DNA from: Solea solea
Lineage: Eukaryota; Chordata; Actinopteri; Pleuronectiformes; Soleidae
Assembly: GCF_958295425.1 (NCBI RefSeq)
Contig: NC_081144.1
Span: 28,980,327-29,044,326 of the forward strand
DNA: 64,000 bases
Reading direction: 5' to 3'
Made by a program: the position numbers and the translations under genes. The notes below the pieces were generated by a model, which ran no database searches, was not told the DNA's origin, and saw nothing but the letters and a program-made list of their open reading frames with translations. Within the stretch, counting starts at the first letter, position 1; each line of letters begins with the position of its first letter. Of the stretch, positions 30,501 to 43,820 are shown one piece after another.

Positions 30501-33500
30501 TAAGATATAGTTATATGCCTTCAGTGTTTGATTTTGCAATGATTTCACTGTTTGGATGTGTTTTTCTATTTGTGTCTTTTTTTGTGCACATTCAGCAAGT
30601 ATACGGCTGTTTTCTGATTTTTTTCAATTTTCTACTGTCCCATAACATAAATCTCACAAATAAAGTTAACATCTTATCAGATATACTTCTGTACCCTCAG
30701 TGTTTGAATTTGCAATGATTTCACTGTTTGGAAGTGTTTTTCTATTTGTGTCTGTTTTTGTGCGCATTCAGCAAGTATACAGCTGTTTTCTGATTTTTTT
30801 CAATTTTCTACTGTCCCATAACATGAACCTCACAAATAAAGTTAAAATCTTATAAGATATAGTTATATGCCTTCAGTGTTTGATTTTGCAATGATTTCAC
30901 TGTTTGGATGTGTTTTTCTATTTGTGTCTGTTTTTGTGCACATTCAGCAAGTATACGGCTGTTTTCTGATTTTTTTCAATTTTCTACTGTCCCATAACAT
31001 AAACCTCACAAATAAAGTTAACATCTTATAGGATATACTTCTGTACCCTCAGTGTTTGATTTTGCAATGATTTCACTGTTTGGAGGTGTTTTTCTATTTG
31101 TGTTTTTATGCGCATTCAGCAAGTATACGGCTGTTTTCTGATTTTTTTCAATTTTCTACTGTCCCATAACATAAACCTCACAAATAAAGTTAAAATCTTA
31201 TAAGATATAGTTATATGCCTTCAGTGTTTGATTTTGCAATGATTTCACTTTTTGGATGTGTTTTTCTATTTGTGTCTGTTTTTGTGCACATTCAGCAAGT
31301 ATACGGCTGTTTTCTGATTTTTTTCAATTTTCTACTGTCCCATAACATAAATCTCACAAATAAAGTTAACATCTTATCAGATATACTTCTGTACCCTCAG
31401 TGTTTGATTTTGCAATGATTTCACTGTTTGGAAGTGTTTTTCTATTTGTGTCTGTTTTTGTGCGCATTCAGCAAGTATACAGCTGTTTTCTGATTTTTTT
31501 CAATTTTCTACTGTCCCATAACATAAACCTCACAAATAAAGTTACAATCTTATAAGATATAGTTATTTACCCTCAGTGTTTGATTTTGCAATGATTTCAC
31601 TGTTTGGAAGTGTTTTTCTATTTGTGTCTGTTTTTGTGCGCGTTCAGCAAGTATACAGCTGTTTTCTGATTTTTTTCAATTTTCTACTGTCCCATAACAT
31701 AAACCTCACAAATAAAGTTAAAATCTTATAAGATGAAGTTATATGCCTTCAGTGTTTGATTTTGCAATGATTTCTGTTTGGATGTGTTTTTCTATTTGTG
31801 TCTGTTTTTGTGCACATTCAGCAAGTATACGGCTGTTTTCTGATATTTTTCAATTTTCTACTGTCCCATAACATAAACCTCACAAATAAAGTTAAAATCT
31901 TATAAGATATAGTTATATGCCTTCAGTGTTTGATTTTGCAATGATTACACTGTTTGGATGTGTTTTTCTATTTGTGTCTGTTCTTGTGCACATTCAGCAA
32001 GTATACGGCTGTTTTCTGACTTTTTTCAATTTTCTACTGTCCCATAACATAAACCTCACAAATAAAGTTAACATCTTATAAGATATAGTTATATGCCTTC
32101 AGTGTTTGATTTTGCAATGATTACACTGTTTGGAAGTGTTTTTCTATTTGTGTCTGTTTTTGTGCACATTCAGCAAGTATACGGCTGTTTTCTGACTTTT
32201 TTCAATTTTCTACTGTCGCATAACATAAACCTCACAAATAAAGTTAACATCTTATAAGATATACTTCTGTACCCTCAGTGTTTGATTTTGCAATGATTTC
32301 ACTGTTTGGATGTGTTTTTCTATTTGTGTCTTTTGTTGTGCACATTCAGCAAGTATACGGCTGTTTTCTGATTTTTTTCAATTTTCTACTGTCCCATAAC
32401 ATAAACCTCACAAATAAAGTTAAAATCTTATAAGATATAGTTATATGCCTTCAGTGTTTGATTTTGCAATGATTTCACTTTTTGGATGTGTTTTTCTATT
32501 TGTGTCTGTTTTTGTGCACATTTAGCAAGTATACGGCTGTTTTCTGATTTTTTTCAATTTTCTACTGTCCCATAACATAAATCTCACAAATAAAGTTAAC
32601 ATCTTATCAGATATACTTCTGTACCCTCAGTGTTTGATTTTGCAATGATTTCACTGTTTGGATGTGTTTTTCTATTTGTGTCTGTTTTTGTGCACATTCA
32701 GCAAGTATACGGCTGTTTTCTGATATTTTTCAATTTTCTACTGTCCCATAACATAAACCTCACAAATAAAGTTAAAATCTTATAAGATATAGTTATTTAC
32801 CCTCAGTGTTTGATTTTGCAATGATTTCACTGTTTGGATGTGTTTTTCTATTTGTGTCTGTTTTTGTGCACATTCAGCAAGTATACGGCTGTTTTCTGAT
32901 ATTTTTCAATTTTCTACTGTCCCATAACATAAACCTCACAAATAAAGTTAAAATCTTATAAGATATAGTTATATGCCTTCAGTGTTTGATTTTGCAATGA
33001 TTACACTGTTTGGATGTGTTTTTCTATTTGTGTCTGTTCTTGTGCACCTTCAGCAAGTATACGGCTTTTTTCTGATTTTTTTCAATTTTCTACTGTCCCA
33101 TAACATAAATCTCACAAATAAAGTTAACATCTTATCAGATATACTTCTGTACCCTCAGTGTTTGATTTTGCAATGATTTCACTGTTTGGAAGTGTTTTTC
33201 TATTTGTGTCTTTTGTTGTGCACATTTAGCAAGTATACGGCTGTTTTCTGATTTTTTTCAATTTTCTACTGTCCCATAACATAAATCTCACAAATAAAGT
33301 TAACATCTTATCAGATATACTTCTGTACCCTCAGTGTTTGATTTTGCAATGATTTCACTGTTTGGAAGTGTTTTTCTATTTGTGTCTGTTTTTGTGCGCA
33401 TTCAGCAAGTATACAGCTGTTTTCTGATTTTTTTCAATTTTCTACTGTCCCATAACATAAACCTCACAAATAAAGTTACAATCTTATAAGATATAGTTAT

Positions 33501-36500
33501 TTACCCTCAGTGTTTGATTTTGCAATGATTTCACTTTTTGGATGAGTTTTTCTATTTGTGTCTGTTTTTGTGCGCATTCAGCAAGTATACGGCTGTTTTC
33601 TGATTTTTTTACATTTTCTACTGTCCCATAACATAAACCTCACAAATAAAGTTAAAATCTTATAAGATATAGTTATTTACCTTCAGTGTTTGATTTTGCA
33701 ATGATTTCACTGTTTGGATTTGTTTTCATATTTGTGTCTGTTTTTGTGCGCATTCAGCAATTATACGGCTGTTTTCTGATTTTTTTCAATTTTCTACTGT
33801 CCCATAACATAAACCTCACAAATAAAGTTAACATCTTATAAGATATACTTCTGCACCCTCAGTGTTTGATTTTGCAATGATTTCACTGTTTGGATGTGTT
33901 TTTCTATTTGTGTCTGTTTTTGTGCGCATTCAGCAAGTATACGGCTGTTTTCTGATTTTTTTCAATTTTCTACTGTCCCATAACATAAACCTCACAAATA
34001 AAGTTAAAATCTTATAAGATATAGTTATATGCCTTCAGTGTTTGATTTTGCAATGATTTCACTGTTTGGATGTGTTTTTCTATTTGTGTCTGTTTTTGTG
34101 TGCATTCAGCAAGTATACGGCTGTTTTCTGATTTTTTTCAATTTTCTACTGTCCCATAACATAAACCTCACAAATAAAGTTAAAATCTTATAAGATATAG
34201 TTATATGCCTTCAGTGTTTGATTTTGCAATGATTTCACTGTTTGGATGTGTTTTTCTATTTGTGTCTGTTTTTGTGCGCATTCAGCAAGTATACGGCTGT
34301 TTTCTGATTTTTTTCTATTTTCTACTGTCCCATAACATAAACCTCACAAATAAAGTTACAATCTGATAAGATATAGTTATTTACCCTCAGTGTTTGATTT
34401 TGCAATGATTTCACTGTTTGGATGTGTTTTTCTATTTGTGTCTGTTTTTGTGCACATTCAGAAAGTGAAAAAATCAGCTGTTTTCTGATTTTTTTCAATT
34501 TTCTACTGTCCCATAACATAAACCTCAAAAATAAAGTTAAAATCTTATAAGATATAGTTATTTGCCTTCAGTGTTTGATTTTGCAATGATTTGCACTGTT
34601 TGGATGTGTTTTTCTATTTGTGTCTGTTTTTGTTCACATTCAGCAAGTATACGGATGTTTTCTGATTTTTTTCAATTTTCTACTGTCCCATAACATAAAC
34701 CTCACAAATAAAGTTAAAATCTTATAAGATATAGTTATATGCCTTCAGTGTTTGATTTTGCAATGATTTCACTGTTTGGATGTGTTTTTCTATTTGTGTC
34801 TGTTTTTGTTCACATTCAGCAAGTATACGGATGTTTTCTGATTTTTTTCAATTTTCTACTGTCCCATAACATAAACCTCACAAATAAAGTTAACATCTTA
34901 TAAGATATACTTCTGCACCCTCAGTGTTTGATTTTGCAATGATTTCACTGTTTGGATGTGTTTTTCTATTTGTGTCTGTTTTTGTGCGCATTCAGCAAGT
35001 ATACGGCTGTTTTCTGATTTTTTTCAATTTTCTACTGTCCCATAACATAAACCTCACAAATAAAGTTAAAATCTTATAAGATATAGTTATTTACCTTCAG
35101 TGTTTGATTTTGCAATGATTTCACTGTTTAGATGTGTTTTTCTATTTGTGTCTGTTTTTGTGCACATTCAGAAAGTGAAAAAATCAGCTGTTTTCTGATT
35201 TTTTTCAATTTTCTACTGTCCCATAACATAAACCTCACAAATAAAGTTAATATCTTATAAGATATAGTTATATGCCTTCAGTGTTTGATTTTGCAATGAT
35301 TTCACTGTTTGGATGTGTTTTTCTATTGGTGTCTGTCTTTGTTCACATTCAGCAAGTATACGGATGTTTTCTGATTTTTTTCAATTTTCTACTGTCCCAT
35401 AACATAAACCTCACAAATAAAGTTAAAATCTTATAAGATATACTTCTGTACTCTCAGTGTTTGATTTTGCAATGATTTCACTGTTTGGATGTGTTTTTCT
35501 ATTTGTGTCTGTTTTTGTGTGCATTCAGCAAGTATACGGCTGTTTTCTGATTTTTTTCAATTTTCTACTGTCCCATAACATAAACCTCACAAATAAAGTT
35601 AAAATCTTATAAGATATAGTTATATGCCTTCAGTGTTTGATTTTGCAATGATTTCAAAGTTTGCATGTGTTTTTCTATTTGTGTCTTTTTTTGTGCGCAT
35701 TCAGCAAGTATACGGCTGTCTTCTGATTTTTTTCAATTTTCTACTGTCCCATAACATAAACCTCACAAATAAAGTTAACATCTTATAAGATATACTTCTG
35801 TACCCTCAGTGTTTGATTTTGCAATGATTTCACTGTTTGGATGTGTTTTTCTATTTGTGTCTGTTTTTGTGCACATTCAGAAAGTGAAAAAATCAGCTGT
35901 TTTCTGATTTTTTTCAATTTTCTACTGTCCCATAACATAAACCTCAAAAATAAAGTTAAAATCTTATAAGATATAGTTATATGCCTTCAGTGTTTGATTT
36001 TGCAATGATTTCACTGTTTGGATTTGTTTTTCTATTTGTGTCTGTTTTTGTGCGCATTCAGCAATTATACGGCTGTTTTCTGATTTTTTTCTACTGTCGC
36101 ATAACATAAACCTCACAAATAAAGTTAACATCTTATAAGATATACTGCTGCACCCTCAGTGTTTGATTTTGCAATGATTTCATTGTTTGGATGTGTTTTT
36201 CTATTTGTGTCTGTTTTTGTGCGCATTCAGCAAGTATACAGCTGTTTTCTGATTTTTTTCAATTTTCTACTGTCCCATAACATAAACCTCACAAATAAAG
36301 TTACAATCTTATAAGATATAGTTATTTACCCTCAGTGTTTGATTTTGCAATGATTTCACTTTTTGGATGAGTTTTTCTATTTGTGTCTGTTTTTGTGCGC
36401 ATTCAGCAAGTATACGGCTGTTTTCTGATTTTTTTACATTTTCTACTGTCCCATAACATAAACCTCACAAATAAAGTTAAAATCTTATAAGATATAGTTA

Positions 36501-39500
36501 TTTACCTTCAGTGTTTGATTTTGCAATGATTTCACTGTTTGGATTTGTTTTCATATTTGTGTCTGTTTTTGTGCGCATTCAGCAATTATACGGCTGTTTT
36601 CTGATTTTTTTCAATTTTCTACTGTCCCATAACATAAACCTCACAAATAAAGTTAACATCTTATAAGATATACTTCTGCACCCTCAGTGTTTGATTTTGC
36701 AATGATTTCACTGTTTGGATGTGTTTTTCTATTTGTGTCTGTTTTTGTGCGCATTCAGCAAGTATACGGCTGTTTTCTGATTTTTTTCAATTTTCTACTG
36801 TCCCATAACATAAACCTCACAAATAAAGTTAAAATCTTATAAGATATAGTTATATGCCTTCAGTGTTTGATTTTGCAATGATTTCACTGTTTGGATGTGT
36901 TTTTCTATTTGTGTCTGTTTTTGTGTGCATTCAGCAAGTATACGGCTGTTTTCTGATTTTTTTCAATTTTCTACTGTCCCATAACATAAACCTCACAAAT
37001 AAAGTTAAAATCTTATAAGATATAGTTATATGCCTTCAGTGTTTGATTTTGCAATGATTTCACTGTTTGGATGTGTTTTTCTATTTGTGTCTGTTTTTGT
37101 GCGCATTCAGCAAGTATACGGCTGTTTTCTGATTTTTTTCTATTTTCTACTGTCCCATAACATAAACCTCACAAATAAAGTTACAATCTGATAAGATATA
37201 GTTATTTACCCTCAGTGTTTGATTTTGCAATGATTTCACTGTTTGGATGTGTTTTTCTATTTGTGTCTGTTTTTGTGCACATTCAGAAAGTGAAAAAATC
37301 AGCTGTTTTCTGATTTTTTTCAATTTTCTACTGTCCCATAACATAAACCTCAAAAATAAAGTTAAAATCTTATAAGATATAGTTATTTGCCTTCAGTGTT
37401 TGATTTTGCAATGATTTGCACTGTTTGGATGTGTTTTTCTATTTGTGTCTGTTTTTGTTCACATTCAGCAAGTATACGGCTGTTTTCTGATTTTTTTCAA
37501 TTTTCTACTGTCCCATAACATAAACCTCACAAATAAAGTTAAAATCTTATAAGATATAGTTATATGCCTTCAGTGTTTGATTTTGCAATGATTTCAAAGT
37601 TTGCATGTGTTTTTCTATTTGTGTCTTTTTTTGTGCGCATTCAGCAAGTATACGGCTGTCTTCTGATTTTTTTCAATTTTCTACTGTCCCATAACATAAA
37701 CCTCACAAATAAAGTTAACATCTTATAAGATATACTTCTGTACCCTCAGTGTTTGATTTTGCAATGATTTCACTGTTTGGATGTGTTTTTCTATTTGTGT
37801 CTGTTTTTGTGCACATTCAGAAAGTGAAAAAATCAGCTGTTTTCTGATTTTTTTCAATTTTCTACTGTCCCATAACATAAACCTCACAAATAAAGTTAAA
37901 ATCTTATAAGATATAGTTATATGCCTTCAGTGTTTGATTTTGCAATGATTTCACTGTTTGGATTTGTTTTTCTATTTGTGTCTGTTTTTGTGCGCATTCA
38001 GCAATTATACGGCTGTTTTCTGATTTTTTTCTACTGTCGCATAACATAAACCTCACAAATAAAGTTAACATCTTATAAGATATACTGCTGCACCCTCAGT
38101 GTTTGATTTTGCAATGATTTCATTGTTTGGATGTGTTTTTCTATTTGTGTCTGTTTTTGTGCGCATTCAGCAAGTATACGGCTGTTTTCTGATTTTTTTC
38201 AATTTTCTACTGTCCCATAACATAAACCTCACAAATAAAGTTAAAATCTTATAAGATATAGTTATATGCCTTCAGTGTTTGATTTTGCAATGATTTCAAT
38301 GTTTGGATGTGTTTTTCTATTTGTGTCTGTTTTTGTGTGCATTCAGCAAGTATATGGCTGTTTTCTGATTTTTTTAAATTTTCTACTGTCCCATAACATA
38401 AACCTCACAAATAAAGTTAAAATCTTATAAGATATAGTTATATGCCTTCAGTGTTTGATTTTGCAATGATTTCAAAGTTTGCATGTGTTTTTCTATTTGT
38501 GTCTTTTTTTGTGCGCATTCAGCAAGTATACGGCTGTCTTCTGATTTTTTTCAATTTTCTACTGTCCCATAACATAAACCTCACAAATAAAGTCAACATC
38601 TTATAAGATATACTTCTGTACCCTTAGTGTTTGATTTTGCAATGATTTCACTGTTTGGATGTGTTTTTCTATTTGTGTCTGTTTTTCTGCGCATTCAGCA
38701 AGTATACGGCTGTTTTCTGATTTTTTTCAATTTTCTACTGTCCCATAACATAAACCTCACAAATAAAGTTAACATCTTATAAGATATAGTTATTTACCTT
38801 CAGTGTTTGATTTTGCAATGATTTCACTGTTTGGATGTGTTTTTCTATGTGTGTCTGTGTTTGTGCACATTCAGCAAGTATACGGCTGTTTTCTGATTTT
38901 TTTCAATTTTCTACTGTTCCATAACATAAACCTCACAAATAAAGTTAACATCTAATAAGATATACTTCTGTAACCTCAGTGTTTGATTTTGCAATGATTT
39001 CACTGTTTGGATGTGTTTTTCTATTTGTGTCTTTTGTTGTGCACATTCAGCAAGTATACGGCTGTTTTCTGATTTTTTTCAATTTTCTATTGTCCCGTAA
39101 CATTAACCTCATAAATAAAGTTAACATCTTATAAGATATAGTTATATGCCTTCAGTGTTTGATTTTGCAATGATTTCACTGTTTGGATGTGTTTTTCTAT
39201 TTGTGTCTGTCTTTGTGCACGTTCAGCAAGTATACGGCTGTTTTCTGATTTTTTTCAATTTTCTACTGTCCCGTAACATAAACCTCATAAATAAAGTTAA
39301 CATCTTATAAGATATACTTCTGTAACCTCAGTGTTTGATTTTGCAATGATTTCACTGTTTGGATGTGTTTTTCTATTTGTGTCTGTTTTTGTGCACATTC
39401 AGCAAGTATACGGCTGTTTTCTGATTTTTTTGAATTTTCTACTGTCCCACAACATAAACCTCACAAATAAAGTTAACATCTTATAAGATATACTTCTGTA

Positions 39501-40780
39501 ACCTCAGTGTTTGATTTTGCAATGATTTCACTGTTTGGATGTGTTTTTCTATTTGTGTCTTTTGTTGTGCACATTCAGCAAGTATACGGCTGTTTTCTGA
39601 TTTTTTTCAATTTTCTATTGTCCCGTAACATAAACCTCATAAATAAAGTTAACATCTTATAAGATATACTTCTGTAACCTCAGTGTTTGATTTTGCAATG
39701 ATTTCACTGTTTGGATGTGTTTTTCTATTTGTGTCTGTTTTTGTGCACATTCAGCAAGTATACGGCTGTTTTCTGATTTTTTTCAATTTTCTACTGTCCC
39801 ATAACATAAACCTCACAAATAAAGTTAAAATCTTATAAGATATAGTTATTTATCCTCAGTGTTTGATTTTGCAATGATTTCACTGTTTGGATGTGTTTTT
39901 CTATTTGTGTCTGTTTTTGTGCGCATTCAGCAAGTATACGGCTGTTTTCTGATTTTTTTCAATTTTCTACTGTCCCATAACATAAACCTCACAAATAAAG
40001 TTAACATCTCATAAGATATACTTCTGTAACCTCAGTGTTTGATTTTGCAATGATTTCACTGTTTGGATGTGTTTTTCTATTTGTGTCTTTTGTTGTGCAC
40101 ATTCAGCAAGTATACGGCTGTTTTCTGATTTTTTTCAATTTTCTATTGTCCCGTAACATTAACCTCATAAATAAAGTTAACATCTTATAAGATATAGTTA
40201 TATGCCTTCAGTGTTTGATTTTGCAATGATTTCACTGTTTGGATGTGTTTTTCTATTTGTGTCTTTTGTTGTGCACATTCAGCAAGTATTCGGCTGTTTT
40301 CTGATTTTTTTCAATTTTCTACTGTCCCATAACATAAACCTCACAAATAAAGTTAACATCTTATAAGATATACTTCTGTAACCTCAGTGTTTGATTTTGC
40401 AATGATTTCACTGTTTGGATGTGTTTTTCTATTTGTGTCTGTTTTTGTGCACATTCAGCAAGTATACAGCTGATTTCTGATTTTTTTCAATTTTCTACTG
40501 TCCCATAACATAAACCTCACAAATAAAGTTAAAATCTTATAAGATATAGTTATATGCCTTCAGTGTTTGATTTTGCAATGATTTCACTGTTTGGATGTGT
40601 TTTTCTATTTGTGTCTGTTTTTGTGCACATTCAGCAAGTATACGGCTGTTTTCTGATTTTTTTAAATTTTCTACTGTCCCATAACATAAACCTCACAAAT
40701 AAAGTTACCATCTTATAAGATATACTTCTGTAACCTCAGTGTTTGATTTTGCAATGATTTCACTGTTTGGATGTGTTTTT
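30501..40780 (+). repeat. Satellite, CAAGTATACGG subfamily
   Basis: About 58 monomers, nearly all of the CAAGTATACGG type with AATAAAGTT and ATCTTATAAGAT. Block duplications are visible: 33390-34640 recurs 2825 bases later (16 monomers), and about 35620-36220 recurs 1941 bases later (11 monomers). Five monomers carry the AAAAAATCAG inverted-copy variant. Short ORFs here merely read through two monomers and are not genes. The array is cut in mid-monomer at 40780. Confidence 0.93.
34461..34496 (+). repeat. Satellite monomer variant with inverted copy, 1 of 5
   Basis: The usual CAGCAAGTATACGGCTG is replaced by CAGAAAGTG plus AAAAAATCAG before CTG. The ten bases AAAAAATCAG (34468-34477) are the exact reverse complement of CTGATTTTTT at 34485-34494, so the monomer can form a 10-bp hairpin with a 7-base loop. 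Further copies have left arms at 35178, 35887, 37293 and 37827. Confidence 0.9.
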
Positions 40781-40793
40781 AGTGCCTGCAGCT

Positions 40794-40841
40794 GCAAGGC
40801 ATTCTAGTGAGAACCCTAGGGTTCTCACTAGAATGCCTTGC
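40794..40841. repeat. Perfect 48-bp palindrome, first copy
   Basis: Left arm GCAAGGCATTCTAGTG then AGAACCCT; the right arm is its exact reverse complement with no spacer. It can form a 24-bp cruciform. Symmetry nearly extends further (TGCAGC outside) with a one-base offset. Confidence 0.95.
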
Positions 40842-40890
40842 GCTGCAAGGCATCTCTTGTAATCGTGCGCGTTTATTAGTGCCTGCAGCT

Positions 40891-40938
40891 GCAAGGCATT
40901 CTAGTGAGAACCCTAGGGTTCTCACTAGAATGCCTTGC
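40891..40938. repeat. Perfect 48-bp palindrome, second copy
   Basis: Identical to 40794-40841, 97 bases later. Confidence 0.95.
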
Positions 40939-41066
40939 GCTGCAAGCATCTCTTGTTATCCTGCGCGTTTATTAGGTGCCTGCAGCCACAAGGCATACTA
41001 GTCAGAACTCCTAGAGTTCTCACTAGAATGCATTGTGCTGCGAGCACATCTTGTAATCCTGCGCGT

Positions 41067-41087
41067 TTCTTCTTCTTCTTCTTCTCG
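41067..41087. repeat. (TTC)n microsatellite
   Basis: Six to seven TTC repeats between the palindromic repeats and the first unit body. Confidence 0.85.
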
Positions 41088-42394
41088 CGTCCGCCAAAAG
41101 TTTGCCGCGCTACTCCTCCCGCAGCTTTGAGAAAACCCCAACACAAGTTATATCAAAACGTGCGGCCTGATCGGGAATCGTGAGCTATGATTTTTCTAAG
41201 ACTTTCGCGTAACCATGGCGACAGAAATCGCGAAAATGTAAAATAATTTCCACTCACACAATAATGGGAAACCGAAAAAAACCAAGCCCACTTTGGAGCA
41301 TCACAGTGTCGTCATACTTTAACGCAGAAACATGGTTGGAACTTTAAACGGGTCACAAGACTTGGGACTTTTCTGACCTAAGTCGACATTTTGATCCATG
41401 TTACGGTTTTTAAACAATCGCAGTTTACGTTTTGTACTTTTTTTTTACGTTTTCAGATTTTATAATGATTGTGTGTGTGGTCTGGAAAGTGTGTGGGCGG
41501 ATCGCTAGAGTGGCACACTCTAGCGAGATCCAGCAAAATAATCACCAAAAATCTCTAAACAAACTCTTTTCCTGCCCACAATTTCCAACCTACACTGACC
41601 ATTTCTACATCAAAATGTTGCCATGGCTGTCCTCTAACCCTGTATGTGTTTTCATGTTCATATGACTTGTAGTTTTTCTTTAAATCACCTCAAAGCGCAG
41701 AGAGTTCTGGTCACAGTCTCCATCCACCTCAATGTTAAAATGTCTGCTTTGGAGTTGTGGAAAAATCAACCCGAGGGTGATTTTAAAACTGTGATTTCTC
41801 TGTCAATTCACGCCCGTTTGTCACAAATTTAAATGTGGGAGTTGCTGAAAGCCTCCTGACGCTCACAAACCAAAAATTGTATCTCTATCATCAACCGTTC
41901 TTGAAATATGACAACTTTAAAACATGCTGTTTTCTCTGCTTTCTCTGCTGGTTTTGGAGAGATAGGGACAGGTGCGTGCGTGTGCGTGTGTGTTTGGTGT
42001 GTGCGTGTGTGTGCGTGCATGTGTGTAAGGAGAACAGGGGACTAGGGGAGGGCCTTATCAGTCTCTCTGTATTCTTCCACACAAAACTTTGACGTGTAAC
42101 TCCTCCCACAGTTTTGAGAAAACCCCCACACATGTTATATCAAAACGTGCGTCTTGACCGGGACTTGTGTGCTATGACTATTTCAAAGTGTTTCAAGTAA
42201 CCATGGCGACAAAAATCGCAAAAAACTGCGATTTAACTTCCACATACACATGAATGGGAAACTTTGAAAGGGTGACTCCACCAAAAAGTCCTTCCAAGGT
42301 GGATTGGATCCAAATAATGTTTCCCAATGACGACACATGCCGCAAGAACTGCAGGCACCCTCGAAATTTCGGCCACGGAATTGCCACTCTAGTT
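41069..42394. repeat. Composite unit U1
   Basis: First unit body, from CTTCTCGCGTCCGCC to GGAATTGCCACTCTAGTT. Contains the conserved hairpin at 41503-41525 (arms CGCTAGAGTG and CACTCTAGCG, loop GCA) and a GT/GC-rich microsatellite at 41971-42027. The internal pair of similar blocks CTCCTCCCGCAGCTTTGAG (about 41113) and CTCCTCCCACAGTTTTGAG (about 42100) suggests that each unit is itself made of two related halves. No gene recognised. Confidence 0.75.
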
Positions 42395-43820
42395 AGTGCC
42401 TGCAGCCGCAAGGCATACTAGTCAGAACTCCCTAGAGTTCTCACTAGAATGCATTGCTGCTGCAAGCATCTCTTGTAATCCTCCCGGCGTTTATTCTGCT
42501 GGATATTCCTCATCCTTCCGTTTTTTGGCGCGCTTCTCCTCCCGGAGCTTTGAGAAACCCCCAACACAAGTTATATCAAAACGTGCGCCTTGATCGGGAA
42601 TGGTGTGCTATGACTTTTCTAAGCGTTTCGCGTAACCATGGCGACAGAAATCGCGAAAATGTAAAATAATTTCCACTCACACAATAATGGGAAACCGAAA
42701 AAAACCAAGCCCACTTTGGAGCATCACAGTGTCGTCATACTTTAACGCAGAAACGTGGTTGGAACTTTAAACGGGTCACAAGACTTGGGACTTTTCTGAC
42801 CTAAGTCGACATTTTGATCCATGTTACGGTTTTTAAACAATCGCAGTTTACGTTTTGTACTTTTTTTTTACGCTTTCAGATTTTATAATGGGTGTTTGAG
42901 TGGTCTGGAAAGTGTGGGGGCGGATCGCTAGAGTGTGCCACTCTAGCAAATCCAGCAAAATAATCACCAAAAATCTCTAAACAAACTCTTCTCCTGCCCA
43001 CAATTTCCAACCTACACTGATAATTTTTACATCAAAATGTTGCCATGGGTGTCGTGTAACCCTGTGTGTGTTTTCATGTTCATATGACTTGTAGTTTTTC
43101 TTTAAATCACCTCAAAGCGCAGACAACTCTGGTCACACTCTCCATTCACTCCCATGTTAAAATGTCTGCTTTGGAGTTCTGGGAAAATCAAGACGAGGGT
43201 GATTTTAAAACTGTGATTTCTCTGTCAATTCAAGCCCGTTTGTCACAAATTTTGAGATGGGAGCAGCTGAAAGCCTCCTGACGCTCACAAACCAAAAATT
43301 GTATCTCTATCATCAACCGTTCTTGAAATATGACAACTTTAAAACATGCTGTTTTCTCTGCTTTCTCTGCTGGTTTTGGAGAGATAGGGACAGGTGCGTG
43401 TGTGTGCGTGTGCGTGTGCGTGCGTGTGTGTGCGTGAAAGGAGAGGGGACTTAGGGAGGGGCGTGTAAGTCTCTCTGTATTGAATTGCTATTCTTCCACA
43501 CAAAACTTTGACGTGTAACTCCTCCCACAGTTTTGAGAAAACCCCCACACATGTTATATCAAAACGTGCGTCTTGACCGGGACTTGTGTGCTATGACTAT
43601 TTCCAAGTGTTTCAAGTAACCATGGCGACAACAATCGCAAAAAACTGCGATATAATACACATGAATGGGAAACTTTATTTTATTATTAAATAAAGGGTGA
43701 CTCCACCAAAAAGTCCTTCCAAGGTGGATTGGATCCAAATAATGTTTCCCAATGACGACACATGCCGCAAGAACTGCAGGCACCCTCGAAATTTCGGCCA
43801 CGGAATTGCCACTCTAGTTA
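42395..43820. repeat. Composite unit U2
   Basis: Opens with a diverged single palindromic repeat (AGTGCCTGCAGCCGC), then repeats the U1 body. Hairpin at 42927-42947 with 9-bp arms and loop TGC; GT-rich microsatellite at 43393-43436. An extra TTATTTTATTATTAAATAAA block is present near 43675. Confidence 0.75.

Larger units (their letters stand above)
40781..41068. repeat. Three tandem 97-bp palindromic repeats
   Basis: Copies start at 40781, 40878 and 40974, each AGTGCCTGCAG or close to it, each ending in GCGCGTTT. The first two contain a perfect 48-bp palindrome (40794-40841 and 40891-40938); the third is diverged and only partly symmetrical. Single diverged copies also begin the second and third units (42395 and 43821). 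Confidence 0.9.

Noticed and set aside
30515..33176. Recurring 67-codon ORFs in the satellite (30515, 31215, 32973) and others of the same sort
   Set aside because: They read across one monomer junction, appear only where a local substitution removes a stop, and are low-complexity Phe/Leu/Ile-rich; 176 is not a multiple of three, so no frame persists.
27470..40780. CENP-B box in the satellite monomer
   Set aside because: The pattern TTCG-N4-A-N2-CGGG was not seen in any common monomer type; centromere function remains open.
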